Positions 32,849 through 44,470 of a DNA stretch of 64,000 bases are shown here, one piece after another; within the stretch, counting starts at the first letter, position 1; each line of letters begins with the position of its first letter. The translations under genes and the position numbers were made by a program. The DNA is from Hymenopus coronatus (Eukaryota > Arthropoda > Insecta > Mantodea > Hymenopodidae). The stretch is taken from positions 8,253,501 to 8,317,500 of the forward strand of contig CM060896.1 in assembly GCA_030762935.1 (NCBI GenBank), written 5' to 3'. The notes under the pieces are model-generated. The model made no database searches, had not been told where the DNA came from, and worked only from the letters and a program-made list of their open reading frames with translations.

Positions 32849-33037
32849 TTATTTATTTACTTTGATCTCACTTTCTGGTTCGGAATCAGAAGAAGATTTC
32901 TGTTCTGGAAGAATATGTACCTCTTGCATTAGCTGTGCTCCAATCTCATAACTGCTTCCCAGTTTGGATCTGATACAGAACCATTGCTCAGGTTGGAAAG
33001 ATATCCTTTTCAGAGAAAGCATATTCTGAGATTGCAT
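32849..33037 (-). CDS. Possible terminal exon, unknown protein
   Basis: A 62-codon open frame with a mixed, protein-like composition: aromatic/basic start ('LSLKRISFQPEQWFCIRSK') and acidic end ('EQKSSSDSEPESEIKVNK') before TAA TAA. An acceptor-like TTTAG lies just upstream on the minus strand. No domain recognised and no partner exon found. Could be a relic of a gene or of the adjacent transposon. Confidence 0.25.
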   Translation of the reverse strand: MQSQNMLSLKRISFQPEQWFCIRSKLGSSYEIGAQLMQEVHILPEQKSSSDSEPESEIKVNK

Positions 33038-33059
33038 CAGAAATCTAAATATTTAAATT

Positions 33060-33707
33060 ATAAATGTGCATTAATATAATGCGTTAAACGTTACAGCTTA
33101 AATTATTAACAAAACCTGGCACTCCAATAACTCATCCTTGTCATTTTTTGTAATTTTTAAGCAGATCCAATAATAAAATGAAATTTAAAGTATTAATGCA
33201 ATACAGTTATTATAACTTAAGCTATTATTGCTGTCACTTTCAATTTAATTCCACAAATTTACAGCTTTTATTTATTCAACTATTTGGTTTTATTTATATA
33301 GATTAAGAAGAAAATTGAAAAGATGTTACATCATTATTGATATCCACAAGAGACAGCAGCCTCTTTTTATTTCTGTAAGTAAATTTTCATTTGATAACAC
33401 AATCTTGCTTGTACATGGATTGTTAATCGCACTTTCACCAGGAGCTAAATGGGTCAGAAGCATTCCTCTGCTTTGAAAATGTTATTGTGTTGGTGGTCAC
33501 TTGCAAGGAGTTCACAACAGTAGTGTCTCTGCGCACATAATGAATATCTGTAGGGCTTCTATGTAGCATTATCCACCAAGATAAAAGCATCACCTGGTAT
33601 GTACAGTTCCATAAGAATATGGTTGAAGCTTAAAGCACACACAGCAAAGATGATTTCACTTCAAATTGTTAACATTAAAAGTTTTGCATCGCTATACATG
33701 TACTACC
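33060..33707. other. Non-coding stretch
   Basis: No gene or recognised element. Confidence 0.5.
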
Positions 33708-33930
33708 ACTGTTTAATGCCTGCTTTTACTACAATGGCACCACAGGCTGATGATACATGAAGATGAAGCTCCGGTGGTGTGCGATGGTGGGGGAAACCAG
33801 AGAATCCAGAGAAAATCCACCCCTGCGCCGCTTTGTCCACCACAAATCTCACATGCAGTCACTTGGGATCGAACCCAGGCCTCTAGGTGAGAGGTGAGTG
33901 GTTTGACCACTAGGCCACAGCATGGTCCTC
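33708..33930 (-). repeat. SINE-A, near full length
   Basis: Minus strand: tRNA-like head with B box 'gggttcgatcccaagtgac', 'gtggtggacaaagcggcgc', 'ctctggattctctggtttc', and a tail 'aaaagcaggcattaaaca'. No clear target duplication. Confidence 0.9.
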
Positions 33931-34168
33931 ATAGGATTCCAAATGTAGATAAAACTGAAATACATTCAAACATTATTATTCAGAAGTTATGTAACATACA
34001 ATTATAATAAGAAAGATAAAATGACCTATACCAATATAAAAAAAAAATATGATACGAACAAATGAATAAACATTCAAAAAAGTGCTTTTGCAAATGAATT
34101 TGAACATGCTTTTGGATAGCGTTACATAGATACAAAAGTTGAAATATGCTGCACATACAGACAAAAAT

Positions 34169-34338
34169 TACCCAAGGTCACAGATTCAAACCTGGTGGAG
34201 GAGGATGGATTTTTTTCAGGCGTAAAAATCCCTAGCATGCCTTCCTTTGGAAAGGAAATAATTGCCATTGGTCCCATGTCATAGATTTACGACACATAAA
34301 GGAACGTCAGACTGATAAAGAGGCCTCTGAGCAAAATT
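34169..34338 (+). repeat. SINE-B, truncated at both ends
   Basis: Begins at the B box (cccaaggtcacagattcaaac) and ends at 'ggcctctgagcaaaatta', about 85 bp short of the full copies, followed by a TTATTATCATCATTATTA tail. Confidence 0.85.
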
Positions 34339-34359
34339 ATTATCATCATTATTAGTAAT

Positions 34360-35688
34360 TTCAGGAGACAATGAGCAACAACAAAATAGTGCAGAAGGAC
34401 TTTGTGGAATATAAAAGAAGAATATGAATCAAAATGAACATTTAAATATAAGACAAATTTTTTAGTCTTGCAGTTCTAATATATCTACTTAGTGCCTTAA
34501 ATATGTGGCCCAGTCTAAGAAGAACCAATATCAAATATTCATGAGTAACAGAAGTTGTGACTGGCTAAAAAATGTCCCAATTTTATGTGCCAGAATAACT
34601 AAAGTCTGACTTTAAAGGAAATTATAGAAAACTGATTCTATTGCATCAATGTCATTGATAAACACAAAAACACTTAATGCAATAATAACCAACAGATGAA
34701 CACTTCCACATTTGACATTGGTTGTTTTTGCATCAAGCCAGTGCTTGTCTAAACCTGTAACAAAATATTTTTTAAAATAGAAACGTTTTTTAAAAAATAA
34801 TTGCTTCAAATTTCTATGCAAGATATAGTTCACGTCAACCCTTCTTGTCCAGATTGTAAACAATGTCATCAATAAATTCCTTGCTCAGTTGTTTTTAAAA
34901 GCTATTCCTTAACCCAATCACATCATATTTAAACGCCCATAACACTAACCAAGACATCAGATTTAAATGCGCCAGCTGCTGGGTGGTAACAGCTTAATGG
35001 TTATAATATTTCAAATTAACAATTAAGTACTTTTTACTAAAACTTTGCATGTATAATATTAAGAATATAAACTCAGCGGTTGTTCAATAAATCTTTACAA
35101 ACACCACTATAAGGGCATACGAGGGACTTATTGTCAGTTTTAGTCCAATTCCAGTCATACTGATTTTTCTGCATCGTAATATGAATACGTTTCAAAGGCC
35201 TGGTGCATCATTATTGTTTTCCCAGCTTTCTGCAGTTGATTCAGTATAACTGTTTGCACCACCTTTTTCAGACTTTGTTTCATATCACACCAGGGTAAAG
35301 TAAACCAAACAGGTATGGTTTATGTAACATTATACTGCAATGTCATCCATTCAATTGACTACAGGGATTTAGGAATTGTTTATGCTTATTTTCATACTCC
35401 AACTCAAGAGTTATTAATTAATAAACCAGGATCATTTGCCAAATGTTGCAATCATTGCATAATTATCAGTCTCAATTCCCTTAGTGCATAGGTATAATAC
35501 AATAAAATTGATCATAACCTTAATAGGTAAGTAGGTACCTATGAATCGAGATTGCCTGACAGAAATAATAAATTAGACTCCTGTTGGTGAGTTAAGCTCT
35601 TTGCTTAAATTTATGTCTAAAAATGTGCATAAAATAAAACACTTTTAGATTGGAGAATAAACAAAATGATTGTATGCAACTTGAAAAC
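34360..35688. other. Non-coding stretch between genes A and B
   Basis: AT-rich; the open frame at 34872-34612 (-) has no domain, splice context or homology I recognise. 'gttgttcaataaatc' near 35084 faintly resembles a mariner end but has no partner. Confidence 0.45.
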
Positions 35689-35736
35689 TTAACCCTTTTA
35701 GTGCCAATCACAATCTAATTGTGATTCAAACATTTT
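35689..35736 (+). mobile_element. piggyBac-type left end fragment
   Basis: TTAA followed by CCCTTTTAGTGCCAATCACA, the same end as the complete element at 49528-50377. It is cut off by the adjoining SINE-A copy, and no right end was found. Confidence 0.65.
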
Positions 35737-35862
35737 GCAGAGAAAACCCACCCCTGCGCCACTTTGTCTACCACAAATCTCACACGCAGTCACTTGGGAT
35801 CGAACTCAGGCCGTCTAGGTGAGAGGCAAGTGGTCTAACCACTTGGCAATGGCATGACCATT
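35737..35862 (-). repeat. SINE-A, tRNA-side half
   Basis: Holds the tRNA-like head and the 'ctaccacaaatctcacacg' region on the minus strand; the 3' half is missing. It abuts the piggyBac end at 35736. Confidence 0.85.
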
Positions 35863-36885
35863 TTAAGCGTTATCACTGTTTATGATGGCGCATAGTGCTG
35901 ATCTTTACACTTACTAAATTACCTTGATTTCACTTCTGACCTTTTGAATGACCAAATAAAGATATAAATGATTATGAAAATCATATGGACAGTGAGTTTG
36001 TAATAATCAACAGTAAACAGAAACCTAAACTGTGCATCTAATGAAGAGACAGAAAATAAAAACAACACTATAGAAGAAACTAGCAGAGATGAGAAATTTG
36101 ATATACCAGGAAAGTATATGTATATGATACAAACTGCTATAAATTAACATTACAGGATTTTGTAAAACATTTGCACATTCATTGTACCAATTACCAGCTT
36201 TGTGCACTCTTAGAGGAAATGAGAACCAAATAAACTCTAAGACTCCTATAATTATATATTTTCTTCTGAATATGTCTAGCTATCATAAAGTAGAATAATG
36301 TCAAATTTGATAGTGTGAGAGAAATATTATGTAAGGACCATTCTGAAGTATAGAATGTTATTCACTTTGTGTTGAAACATGAAACATTTGTCTATTATAC
36401 CCAGCATAAAAGAAAATATCTTCTTATGGCTGTATAAAGTGCAACATATCAGTGTGCATCAGAAAAGTATGCATAAACATGCTTTAGATGATTAGCTGCA
36501 TGTAATGTGCACCTCATGTGAGGGAGAAAAAAGCTGATACAGAAAATTTTGTAAACTTTACACAATATAACATAAGCATGCATGTATTAATATTTTTGCA
36601 ATCAGTGTTTTTTAATAAATCACAAATCAGTACAGTTTTACATATGTAGAGTGCAAGTGTTTAACATCCGCTTTTACTAAAAGAGCACAAATGTAAACAA
36701 ACAAATGAGATGTGCTTGTTTTTTACTGCAGTGCAATAAAGTGTTTTGTGCTACAGTACTTAATCTTTACAAATCTATGAATTGCTAACACAATATGTCA
36801 AACTGTTGCTTAAAGGGTGGTTTTTCAAATAAATAATGTATGTTACATTTTTAAAGGACATACACACCATAAGTCTCTGAGAAAT
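35863..36885. other. Non-coding stretch
   Basis: No gene or recognised element. Confidence 0.5.
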
Positions 36886-36897
36886 CAGTCACCAGTT

Positions 36898-37109
36898 TTT
36901 TTAATAGTGTTTAATGCCTGCTTTTACTACCATGACACCCTGGCAATAACAATGACGATTTATGGATTGAAGATGGAGCACTAGTTAAATGAGATGGCAG
37001 GGGAAACCGGAGTACCCAGAGAAAATCCACCCCTGTGGTTGCTTGGGATCAAACCCAGGCCATCTATGTGAGAGGCGAGTGGTCTAACCATTCAGCCACA
37101 GCGCGACCC
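36898..37109 (-). repeat. SINE-A with 12-bp target duplication
   Basis: Minus-strand copy bracketed by CAGTCACCAGTT at 36886-36897 and 37110-37121. Lacks the 'gtggtggacaaag' block present in other copies (internal deletion). Confidence 0.9.
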
Positions 37110-37269
37110 CAGTCACCAGTTGCATAACAAGTTTATCACATCACCAGTTAAGGGTAAAATTCATAATGTTCATATCACATCAGACTTTATTTACCATTTA
37201 GATCTTGTACAAAGATATGGGCTTCGTCAAAGCTTATAAAACAAAAGAAACTTACAAACCAAATTACAT

Positions 37270-37960
37270 CCATAAAAGGCATTACATTATTTATTTACAT
37301 AAAACAAAGTTTTAGGAAGCACAGTCAAGAGAAACTGTAATTTATATATTCTTCCCCTGAATAAAAGTAGTATTTTATTATAAATGCTTTAGGGCTAAGG
37401 TTTACTTCTTTTAATGTTATCTGGCAATTTGTTGTATAATAATACTGCATGTGTAAATAAGGTTATATTGTGGTTTATAATACATAGAGCTGCGTTACCT
37501 CTTGTATGTACTTGTGAATTTGTTTTGAATTGAGAGATGCAAGATCTTGTCAGAACTGAGACTTCATAAATATATATACGGCAATGGAAGTATTTTTAAA
37601 ATTTTCTAATATGGATTACAACTGGTGAAAGAAGAGATATTTACAATGTAGCTTATTGCATTACCCCAGCTTAGTATTCCATAGGTCATTACAGAAAGGA
37701 AGTAAGTAAAATATATAATTCTCAACACATTTGTATTTACAGATTCTCTCATATATTTAATAAAGAATATAATTTTATTTAGTTCAGTGCTAGCTATTCA
37801 ATTTGTTTTTCCCATTTTACACATTCATGTAACCATATTCCTAGAAATTTAGTATTTGGTACATAGAGAAGCGTTTTGTTTGTTAAATATAAATTTGCAA
37901 ATTGTGCAGAGTTCTTTAATTTATGGTAAAATCCTGTAGCAACCAATTTGTCATCATTAA
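37270..37960 (-). mobile_element. LINE reverse transcriptase relic, C-terminal part
   Basis: Minus-strand pieces read 'NTKFLGIWLHECVKWEKQI' (about 37840-37785), 'LRIIYFTYFLSVMTYGILSWGNA' in two parts (about 37720-37655), 'FKTNSQVHTRGNAALCII' and 'AVLLYNKLPDNIKRS'. This is the palm-end/thumb series of Jockey/RTE-like elements without RNase H. Many stops and frameshifts. Confidence 0.75.
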
Positions 37961-38371
37961 TTTTCAGTTTGTTTACGGATAGGAAATGAAATCATTATAC
38001 CAGTTTGTTGAAGTTGATCGTCTGACAAAAATAACTTAGAATCAGGATGGGTATAGTTATGCGATAACTTCTAAAATGAAGGACCTTTCTGCTTGGATGG
38101 CTGTGCTGGTCGGTGCAGATTATTGCTTTTTGCTGTCAGACTAACACTTTTTTCAGAAGATTATATGACCAGTTACGCACGTTTGGTTTGGCAGTCAGGT
38201 CAGAATCCTCCTGTTCCATCTCCTTCCTTACCAATTGAAAATTTTGGTTCTAGAATTTCGAAACTATTAGATACTGATTGGTGAACCTGGTGGTTGACGG
38301 AGAGTGGCATGGACATTTTCTGCCTTTAGATATTTTGGGATTTCAATTAATCTCTGGTACAAAGTATGTTT
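37961..38371. other. Unassigned stretch, weakly protein-like
   Basis: Plus-strand frames have short open pieces ('MKDLSAWMAVLVGADYCFLL', 'VPSPSLPIENFGSRIS') that continue beyond the SINE at 38372-38616. It may be a decayed retroelement, but no diagnostic motif was found. Confidence 0.3.
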
Positions 38372-38616
38372 TTTTTTTTGTTTTTTTTTAACGCTCACTT
38401 TAACTACTTATGACACCGCAGGTGATGACACTGATGATACATGAATGAGGATGGAGCACCAGTGGAATGTGATGGCGGGGGAAATTGGAGAACCCAGAGA
38501 AAACCCACCCCGGCGCCACTTTGTCCACCACAACCCTCACGTGCGGTCGCTTGGGATCGAACCCGAGCCATCTAGGTGAGAGGCAAATGGTCTAACCACT
38601 CGGCCAGGTGCGGCCC
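38372..38616 (-). repeat. SINE-A, full length with target duplication
   Basis: Flanks ACAAAGTATGTTT (38359-38371) and ACAACGTATGTTT (38617-38629) differ at one base. On the minus strand the head is 'ggccgagtggttagacca' (A box) and 'cgggttcgatcccaagcg' (B box), followed by the family body and a T/A-rich tail. The best-preserved full-length copy of the family in this window. Confidence 0.93.
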
Positions 38617-38629
38617 ACAACGTATGTTT

Positions 38630-39340
38630 CAGGTTTGTGAATTTTATTGTGTGAGGGTGAGTCTTGCCAGACTACTCCTTACTGTCATATATTTGACAGA
38701 AGTTAATGCTGATATAGGCATTGGCAATGTTCTGGCTATGAGAATTATTCTGCAATGGTGGCTAAGGCTGGGCAAATGATACCACAGCTTGAGCAGGTTA
38801 AATATTTGGTATGGCTCAATACAGTCTCAAGACTGTTTGAGCACTGAGATCATAATGTAAAAACATATGCTGCAACATGCTAGGAAGTTTAATATACTTC
38901 CAGTTCATTCAAATCTATATGAATATAATTTACTCCATTCCTTTCTTAACTATAGTAGACAAAAACTTGAATATCAAATATAAGTTCTTAGATTTTCATT
39001 GTGGTTAACTCATATATATATAAAGGTTATTACAAGATCATTAGCAGTTATACAAGATACAAAGCTTCTTTTTAGGTTATGCATACTTGCACCAACAAAA
39101 CAGCAAGAATTTCAATGTGTGTAATAAATATTTCCACTGTGATCTTTGTTTTTAATTTCAATATGTTATGAGGAAATAACTCACAAAAACGTGACTACTT
39201 CTATACCAGAGAATTGACAATGCAGTTTACAGGGCCTATGTTTATATGTTTCTAATTTAAATGATGTAACCTTAGGTTTTGCTGGTAGTATAAAACTAGC
39301 AATAAAATGAAGGTAATGCTCCGTAAATCAGTTCATAATA
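38630..39340. other. Non-coding stretch
   Basis: No gene or recognised element. Confidence 0.5.
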
Positions 39341-39349
39341 ATTTATTTC

Positions 39350-39910
39350 AGTGCTCTTTCTGTAATAGTCCCCGAAATATTCAATGTTATGCACTTAAAC
39401 CTTTAATCCCAAAATTTCATGATTAAAATTCATTTATAAGGCTCAAATTTGTAATTCAATGAACTCATCATTATCTATTCCACTACTCTATTATTTCTGA
39501 GATTATCTAATGTTAAAAATAGACTGGAACTGAACCCCGTAATTTGTTGTGATTCAAATCTCTCTTGTGATTTGTGCAACTCATCAAAATTTATTTTACC
39601 ACTTTAATTATAGTAATACCAGGATAATTTGAGCTAAAGATTGTGGGGAATTGAACCCAAAATTCATAATTAAAGTACATCATTAAAATGTTTGGTTGTA
39701 ATTACAAAAACCTATTATCATTTTTTTTTTCCAGTGCTCTATATTTGTTACTTTTGGGATTATATAATGTTAAAGATTGGGGAGAATCAGATTCAGAACT
39801 TCATTGAGTAATTCTGTCATAAAAATGTTTTCTTACTATGAGGTTATTAGGATTTATATTTCCTATTTCTAATTATTTCTGGAATTATATCATACTGTTT
39901 TTAGTGACAA
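39350..39910. repeat. Degenerate minisatellite, period ~120-137 bp
   Basis: Four to five diverged units can be lined up by the anchors 'cagtgctctttctgtaatag' (39351), 'ttctgagattatctaatg' (39496), 'ccaggataatttgagcta' (39619), 'ttttgggattatataatg' (39753) and 'ttctggaattatatcata' (39877), each followed by a GAACC/AATC-type block. Confidence 0.55.
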
Positions 39911-40029
39911 AAAAAGTTAATTAATAACAGCCAGCTGAATTAGGGTTAGTCAATTTATGTATTTTTTAACATAAACCCAGTAGTCACAGGTATCTCATTG
40001 TGAGCCCTTAGCCCTCCTGATTCAATTTG

Positions 40030-40692
40030 TCTTCAAATTTGACATACAAGTAAATACTTACCAAAGCAATACACTTTTGTGGTTTGATTCCTGAGACAAT
40101 ATATGTCTCTTCCATTTTTGTGGCTATTGGTGTGTGTCAATTTATGGCTTTTAAAATATAACAATCAAGTACATCACTTCTGACAAGCATCACACTTGTG
40201 TGGTTTGATGCCTAAATGAGTCAATATAAGGCTTTTCAAATGTTGCAAATAATAAGTAAACCACTTCCCACAACTGTTAAAATTTGGTTGTCTTTAAGCC
40301 TTCGTATCCACCATGCCAATAAAACACTTCCTGCAAGTATGATACTTGTATGAATAGTGGTGGTGGTGGTAGTAGTAATAATAATAATAATAATAAGCTT
40401 ATTTCCAAAAGCTTCACATTTCTTTATTTATCACCATGTTGATGCTGACTACCCTGGAACTCAAAAGACCCAAACTCTGAAATATTGGATCTTATTTGTA
40501 TATTATATTTAATACGTACTACCCACTATTGTCTGCATTCTTCTTCGCCCTGATACAAATGTTCCTCCAGCATTTGGCTCTTACTGTACTCAAAAAGTTT
40601 CCAATTTGGATTAAATTTCTCCCAGACATGATTGGCTTTATGCCTTCATGAATCAATTTATGTATTTTGAAATACTACCAATGAGCCTCACA
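40030..40692 (-). pseudogene. Decayed zinc-finger array downstream of gene B
   Basis: Right after gene B's stop the minus strand continues with broken fingers: 'CATGAAGGCATAAAGCC' relics at 40635-40690, then 40190-40340 (tgtggtttgatgc...ttcatatta-type blocks, 'cacaagtgtgatgc') and a last one near 40045-40090. Stops and indels throughout. It mirrors the larger graveyard behind gene A. An (AAT)n run lies at 40376-40396. Confidence 0.75.
40376..40396. repeat. (AAT)n microsatellite
   Basis: Seven uninterrupted TAA units preceded by (GGT)n-like sequence. Confidence 0.9.
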
Positions 40693-41761
40693 CTAGTGTG
40701 ACTTTATTCCTTCATGAGTCAATTTATGTCTTTTTAAATCGTTCAACCTAGTAAAATACTTCCCACAAATATCACACTTGTGTGGCTTTAAGCCTTCATG
40801 AGTCAATTTATGCCTTTTCAAATGTGCCAACCTAGTAAAACACTTTGCACAGGTATCACACTTATGTGGCTTTATGCTTTTGTGAGTAACATTATGGCTT
40901 TTCAAATGTCGTTTTTGAGTAAAACACTTCCCACAGGTATCGCACTTGTATGGTTTTATGCCCTCATGAGTCAAATTATGGCTTTTTAAGTCATTCAACT
41001 TAGCAAAATACTTTCCACAAATATCACACTTGTGTGGCTTTATGTGTTCATGAGTCAATCTATGGTTTTTCAAATCATTCAACCTAGTAAAACACTTCCC
41101 ACAAATATTACATTTATGTGGCTTTTTACCTTCATGAGTCAATTTATGTATGTTCAAAGCTGCCAACCATGTAAAACACTTACCACAAATATGACACCTG
41201 TGCGGTTTTATGCCCTCATGAATCAATTTATGTCTTCTCAAATCTTTTACATCATAAAAACACTTCCCACAGGAATCACACTCGTGTGGCTTAATGCCTT
41301 CATGTGTCAATTTATGTCTTTTCAAATGTTGTAATCGAATAAAACACTTGCCACAAGTATCACACTTGTGTGGCTTTATGCCTTCATGAGTTAATTTATG
41401 GCTTTTCAAATTTTTCAACCGAGTAAAACACTTACCACAAGTATCACACTTGTTATCTCTAACCAAATCTGAGTCACAAGAATAATTCTTCAAGTCATGT
41501 ACCTGCATATCATTCTGCTGAATAGAATAATTATATTTTAGGCATGAATATTTTCTGAGCATTTGCTCATCATCCTGCTGTTCAGAGTAGGCATTTTGCA
41601 GCACTGAAGATGTTTCTGGTACATTAATTCCATTACTTGTGTAGTTTCTGGACTTCTCATATTCAGGATTGTGCTTTGTAACACTGAAGCTTGCATTATT
41701 TCCAGAGCTTTCATCAGAGAATAAGGCTGATTTATCTTTGAATGCTTCTTCTTTGTATAAT
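40693..41761 (-). CDS. Gene B, zinc-finger exon (9 C2H2 fingers)
   Basis: Enters in phase 2 from the 41-bp exon at acceptor TATTTCAG (41764-41762) and is open to TAG 40695-40693. A linker of about 135 residues ('SALFSDESSGNNASFS', 'YSEQQDDEQML') is related to gene A's but longer. Nine C2H2 fingers follow, of the form CDTCGKCF..L..LK.HKLTH joined by HEGIKPHKC. The reading frame ends 'HEGIKSH' followed by stop, at the same linker lysine codon as in gene A (AAG became TAG here). Total protein 517 aa. A DNA-binding nuclear regulator by family; target unknown. It differs from gene A in having half the fingers, so their binding sites should differ. Confidence 0.92.
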
Positions 41762-41867
41762 CTGAAATAAGAATCTCATTTATCATTATACAGAAATATA
41801 ATAATGCTTTATGTATAAGTGTAAAAAAATTACATTTGTACTTAAAGCATTATAGTCAATTAATTAA

Positions 41868-42517
41868 GTTTATACATTCAAGCCCAGGTATTGCTTAGTT
41901 CAGGGTTTTTACAGCAATTTTCAATTATTATTTACAGTACATCAATGAAATCTGCTAAAATGCCTTGATACAATCAAAAACTGTGGTTTTCAAGGTGTTG
42001 TCAACAAATCAGAAAACAGTCATAACTTATGTATTAATATTTTATTTTAAATTTAAAACAAGTATCAAATATGAGTTTGAAAAAATAAATCTGCAGAAAG
42101 CAGCCTACACTCCATTTATTGAGAGCTCGAAAATCTTTTCCTTGGAATTGCAATTTTCCAGAACTTCATTTATTGCATCCTAAATTTCAGCTTCAGCTTG
42201 CAGAAATAGAGGAAAACGCTGCATTTAACTTTTAAGAATACCAAATGCAACAAACAGATCACCACTTTCAGGAAAATGGTGCAAATGACCTGAGACAACC
42301 AATAAAACCAACTCTCCAAAATTTCCTAATATTTGACTTAAGTGAGGACAGATGGCAGCACATATCAGATGGCTAAAGGATAACTGATGCATGACCTTTG
42401 CTGCATAGCCCATGACCAATTACAGTGTTTGAAATACCTGCACGAGTTATGCTTGTGCATAGGCCCCATGAACATTTTACATGGCTCGAGCTAAACTCGA
42501 GTTTGGGCTTCAATGTG
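41868..42517. mobile_element. MITE with TTAA ends, copy 1 (gene B intron 2)
   Basis: About 0.65 kb, no ORF, flanked by TTAA (41864-41867 and 42518-42521). The right end, reversed, reads CACATTGAAGCCCAAACTCG. The left end is eroded (tatacattcaagccc). Copy 2 at 43281-43937 matches along its length. Confidence 0.75.
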
Positions 42518-42521
42518 TTAA

Positions 42522-43276
42522 ATTATTGTTTGTTAATGATGCTGGCAATTGCTAGTGCCACTGGTAGGCCAGAATTTCATCCTGCAGGAGTTCACCAGGC
42601 CAGCACATAACCAACTAGACTGACTTTATGTATAGGCACATTGCAGACATATTATCTCAGTGAATCCAGCAACAAATTACTAGTTGTATCAAAGATGTAC
42701 GTAGTTCATAAACATGATAATACTAATAATTGTAATCTTGAAGATATTTGTTTGAAAACCTAGGTAGTGAATATCTATAGACCAGAATGAGCCTAATTAA
42801 TGGTGATAAAACCCACTCAACCATTAATCAAAAAATGAAATGGAGTTTTATTTATGGACATGCTTTGACTACTTTGGTTATCAGTGTCCCATTCTATACT
42901 GAGCATGAAATAACACTTCATTTTCCTCAGAGGCCTCCTTACCACTAAAGATATTGCATAGATATATCTCAGTGCACATATGGTGAAAACTTTGGACATA
43001 TCAAGAATTATTGCCAATTTTAAGCAATACACTATATATGATGCATAGGGACGCATCACTATTCAGAATGGTTGATTCCACCTAAATGTGTCACCTTCAA
43101 GAACATCACCGTGACAACTTTCAAGAATATTGAGTTTATGTTTAAATAAAAGAGCACCAATTTAACAAAAATTACAATCAGCCTGCAGAAACACAGGAAC
43201 TGGCTTCAACAATACAGCAAGCAACAGGTCTCAGGAACCTAAATGTAAAAGAATTCTCAGTTGTATGTACATGCTA
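42522..43276. other. Gene B intron 2, unassigned
   Basis: Non-coding stretch between the two MITE copies; no element recognised. Confidence 0.5.
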
Positions 43277-43280
43277 TTAA

Positions 43281-43937
43281 CACATTGAAGCCTGGGTATT
43301 TCAGTAGTTGAAGTGCCAAGAAACCCAGGGTTTTTATGCCTATTTTGACTTATTATTTACAGTACATCAATTAAATGTGCCAAAAAGTATTGGGACAATC
43401 TTAAAGTATGGCATTCAAGGATTTCTCAACAAGTAAGAAAATAGTTATAACTTCCGTATTAATATTTGATTTTAAATATACAACAAGTTTCAAATATAAG
43501 TTTGAAAAAACCTGTGTAAAGCTGCTTACACTCCATTTATTCAAAGTTCCAAAAACTCTCCCTCGAAATTAAAATTTTTCACAGCTTCATTGTATCTTGA
43601 GTTTCAACTTCAGTTCACAGACATTGAGGGAAATGCAGCATTTTAATATTTAAGAGCACAAACGTAACAAACAGATAAAAAAAATGGTGCAACTACCCAA
43701 GAGCAGCAAATATTACTAAATCTCCTAAAATTGCTAATAGTTGACAAAAGCAAGGACAGATAGCAGAACAAATTAGACAACTAAACAATAACTGATGTAT
43801 GTTCTTTGCCGCATAGCCCAAGACGGAGTTAAGGTCATGGAATTGCATTAAAAATACCTGCCTGAGCTATGCTAGGGCATTGGTCTCATGAACATTTTGC
43901 ACAGCCCGAGCTATACTCGGGCTTGGACTCCAATATG
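43281..43937. mobile_element. MITE with TTAA ends, copy 2
   Basis: 657 bp between TTAA at 43277-43280 and 43938-43941. Ends are inverted relatives: left CACATTGAAGCCTGGGTAT, right (reversed) CATATTGGAGTCCAAGCCCG. The TTAA target is the hallmark of piggyBac-mobilised elements; the ends differ from the CCCTTT type at 49528, so a second piggyBac-like mover is implied. Confidence 0.8.
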
Positions 43938-43941
43938 TTAA

Positions 43942-44470
43942 AAACAAACAGTTCAAAAACCAAGACAACAATCAAGCAAAACTCAGAATCATTATTGTCT
44001 TTTTTTACACCTCTGTTAACAAATGCTGTACCTCACACCACTGATATAACACAGTCATGTGCCATGCTGCTTATTCTCAACCTTACTGCATGGCCACATT
44101 CCTCTGGACAGGATTGTCTGGACATGGCATGTGCATTGGAATAACATCTTGCTTTCTGATGTCTGATGTAAAATAGTACTCTGGATCTCTGGACCCAATG
44201 GGTTATGTTACAGCAGGTGAGGGCAGAGTGGTTAGTACTCAAGTGGAATAGCTGAGTATACAGGTACAAGTCATGTGCTACTTTCTGACAAATGAAATTT
44301 TTAAGTCAGAAATTAGATGCCAGTCACCTTTAATGGAGCACAGGCAGACAGAAGAAGGATTGGCAGTCAGATGTATGTTACTCCAGTGATGTCAACAACA
44401 TGTATTCATTCTCAATTGCAGCTATAGGCTTACATTACACTTTACACTTAATTTTCTTACTCCTGAGATT
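43942..44470. other. Gene B intron 2, unassigned
   Basis: No gene or recognised element; the short open frames here lack any domain. Confidence 0.5.

Noticed and set aside
34612..34872. 86-codon minus-strand frame
   Set aside because: No recognisable domain, no splice sites of note and no homologous region in the window.
35084..35200. Mariner end suggested by gttgttcaataaatc
   Set aside because: No matching inverted end or transposase sequence nearby.
40798..41334. Plus-strand frames opposite gene B fingers
   Set aside because: Same antisense shadow effect as in gene A.
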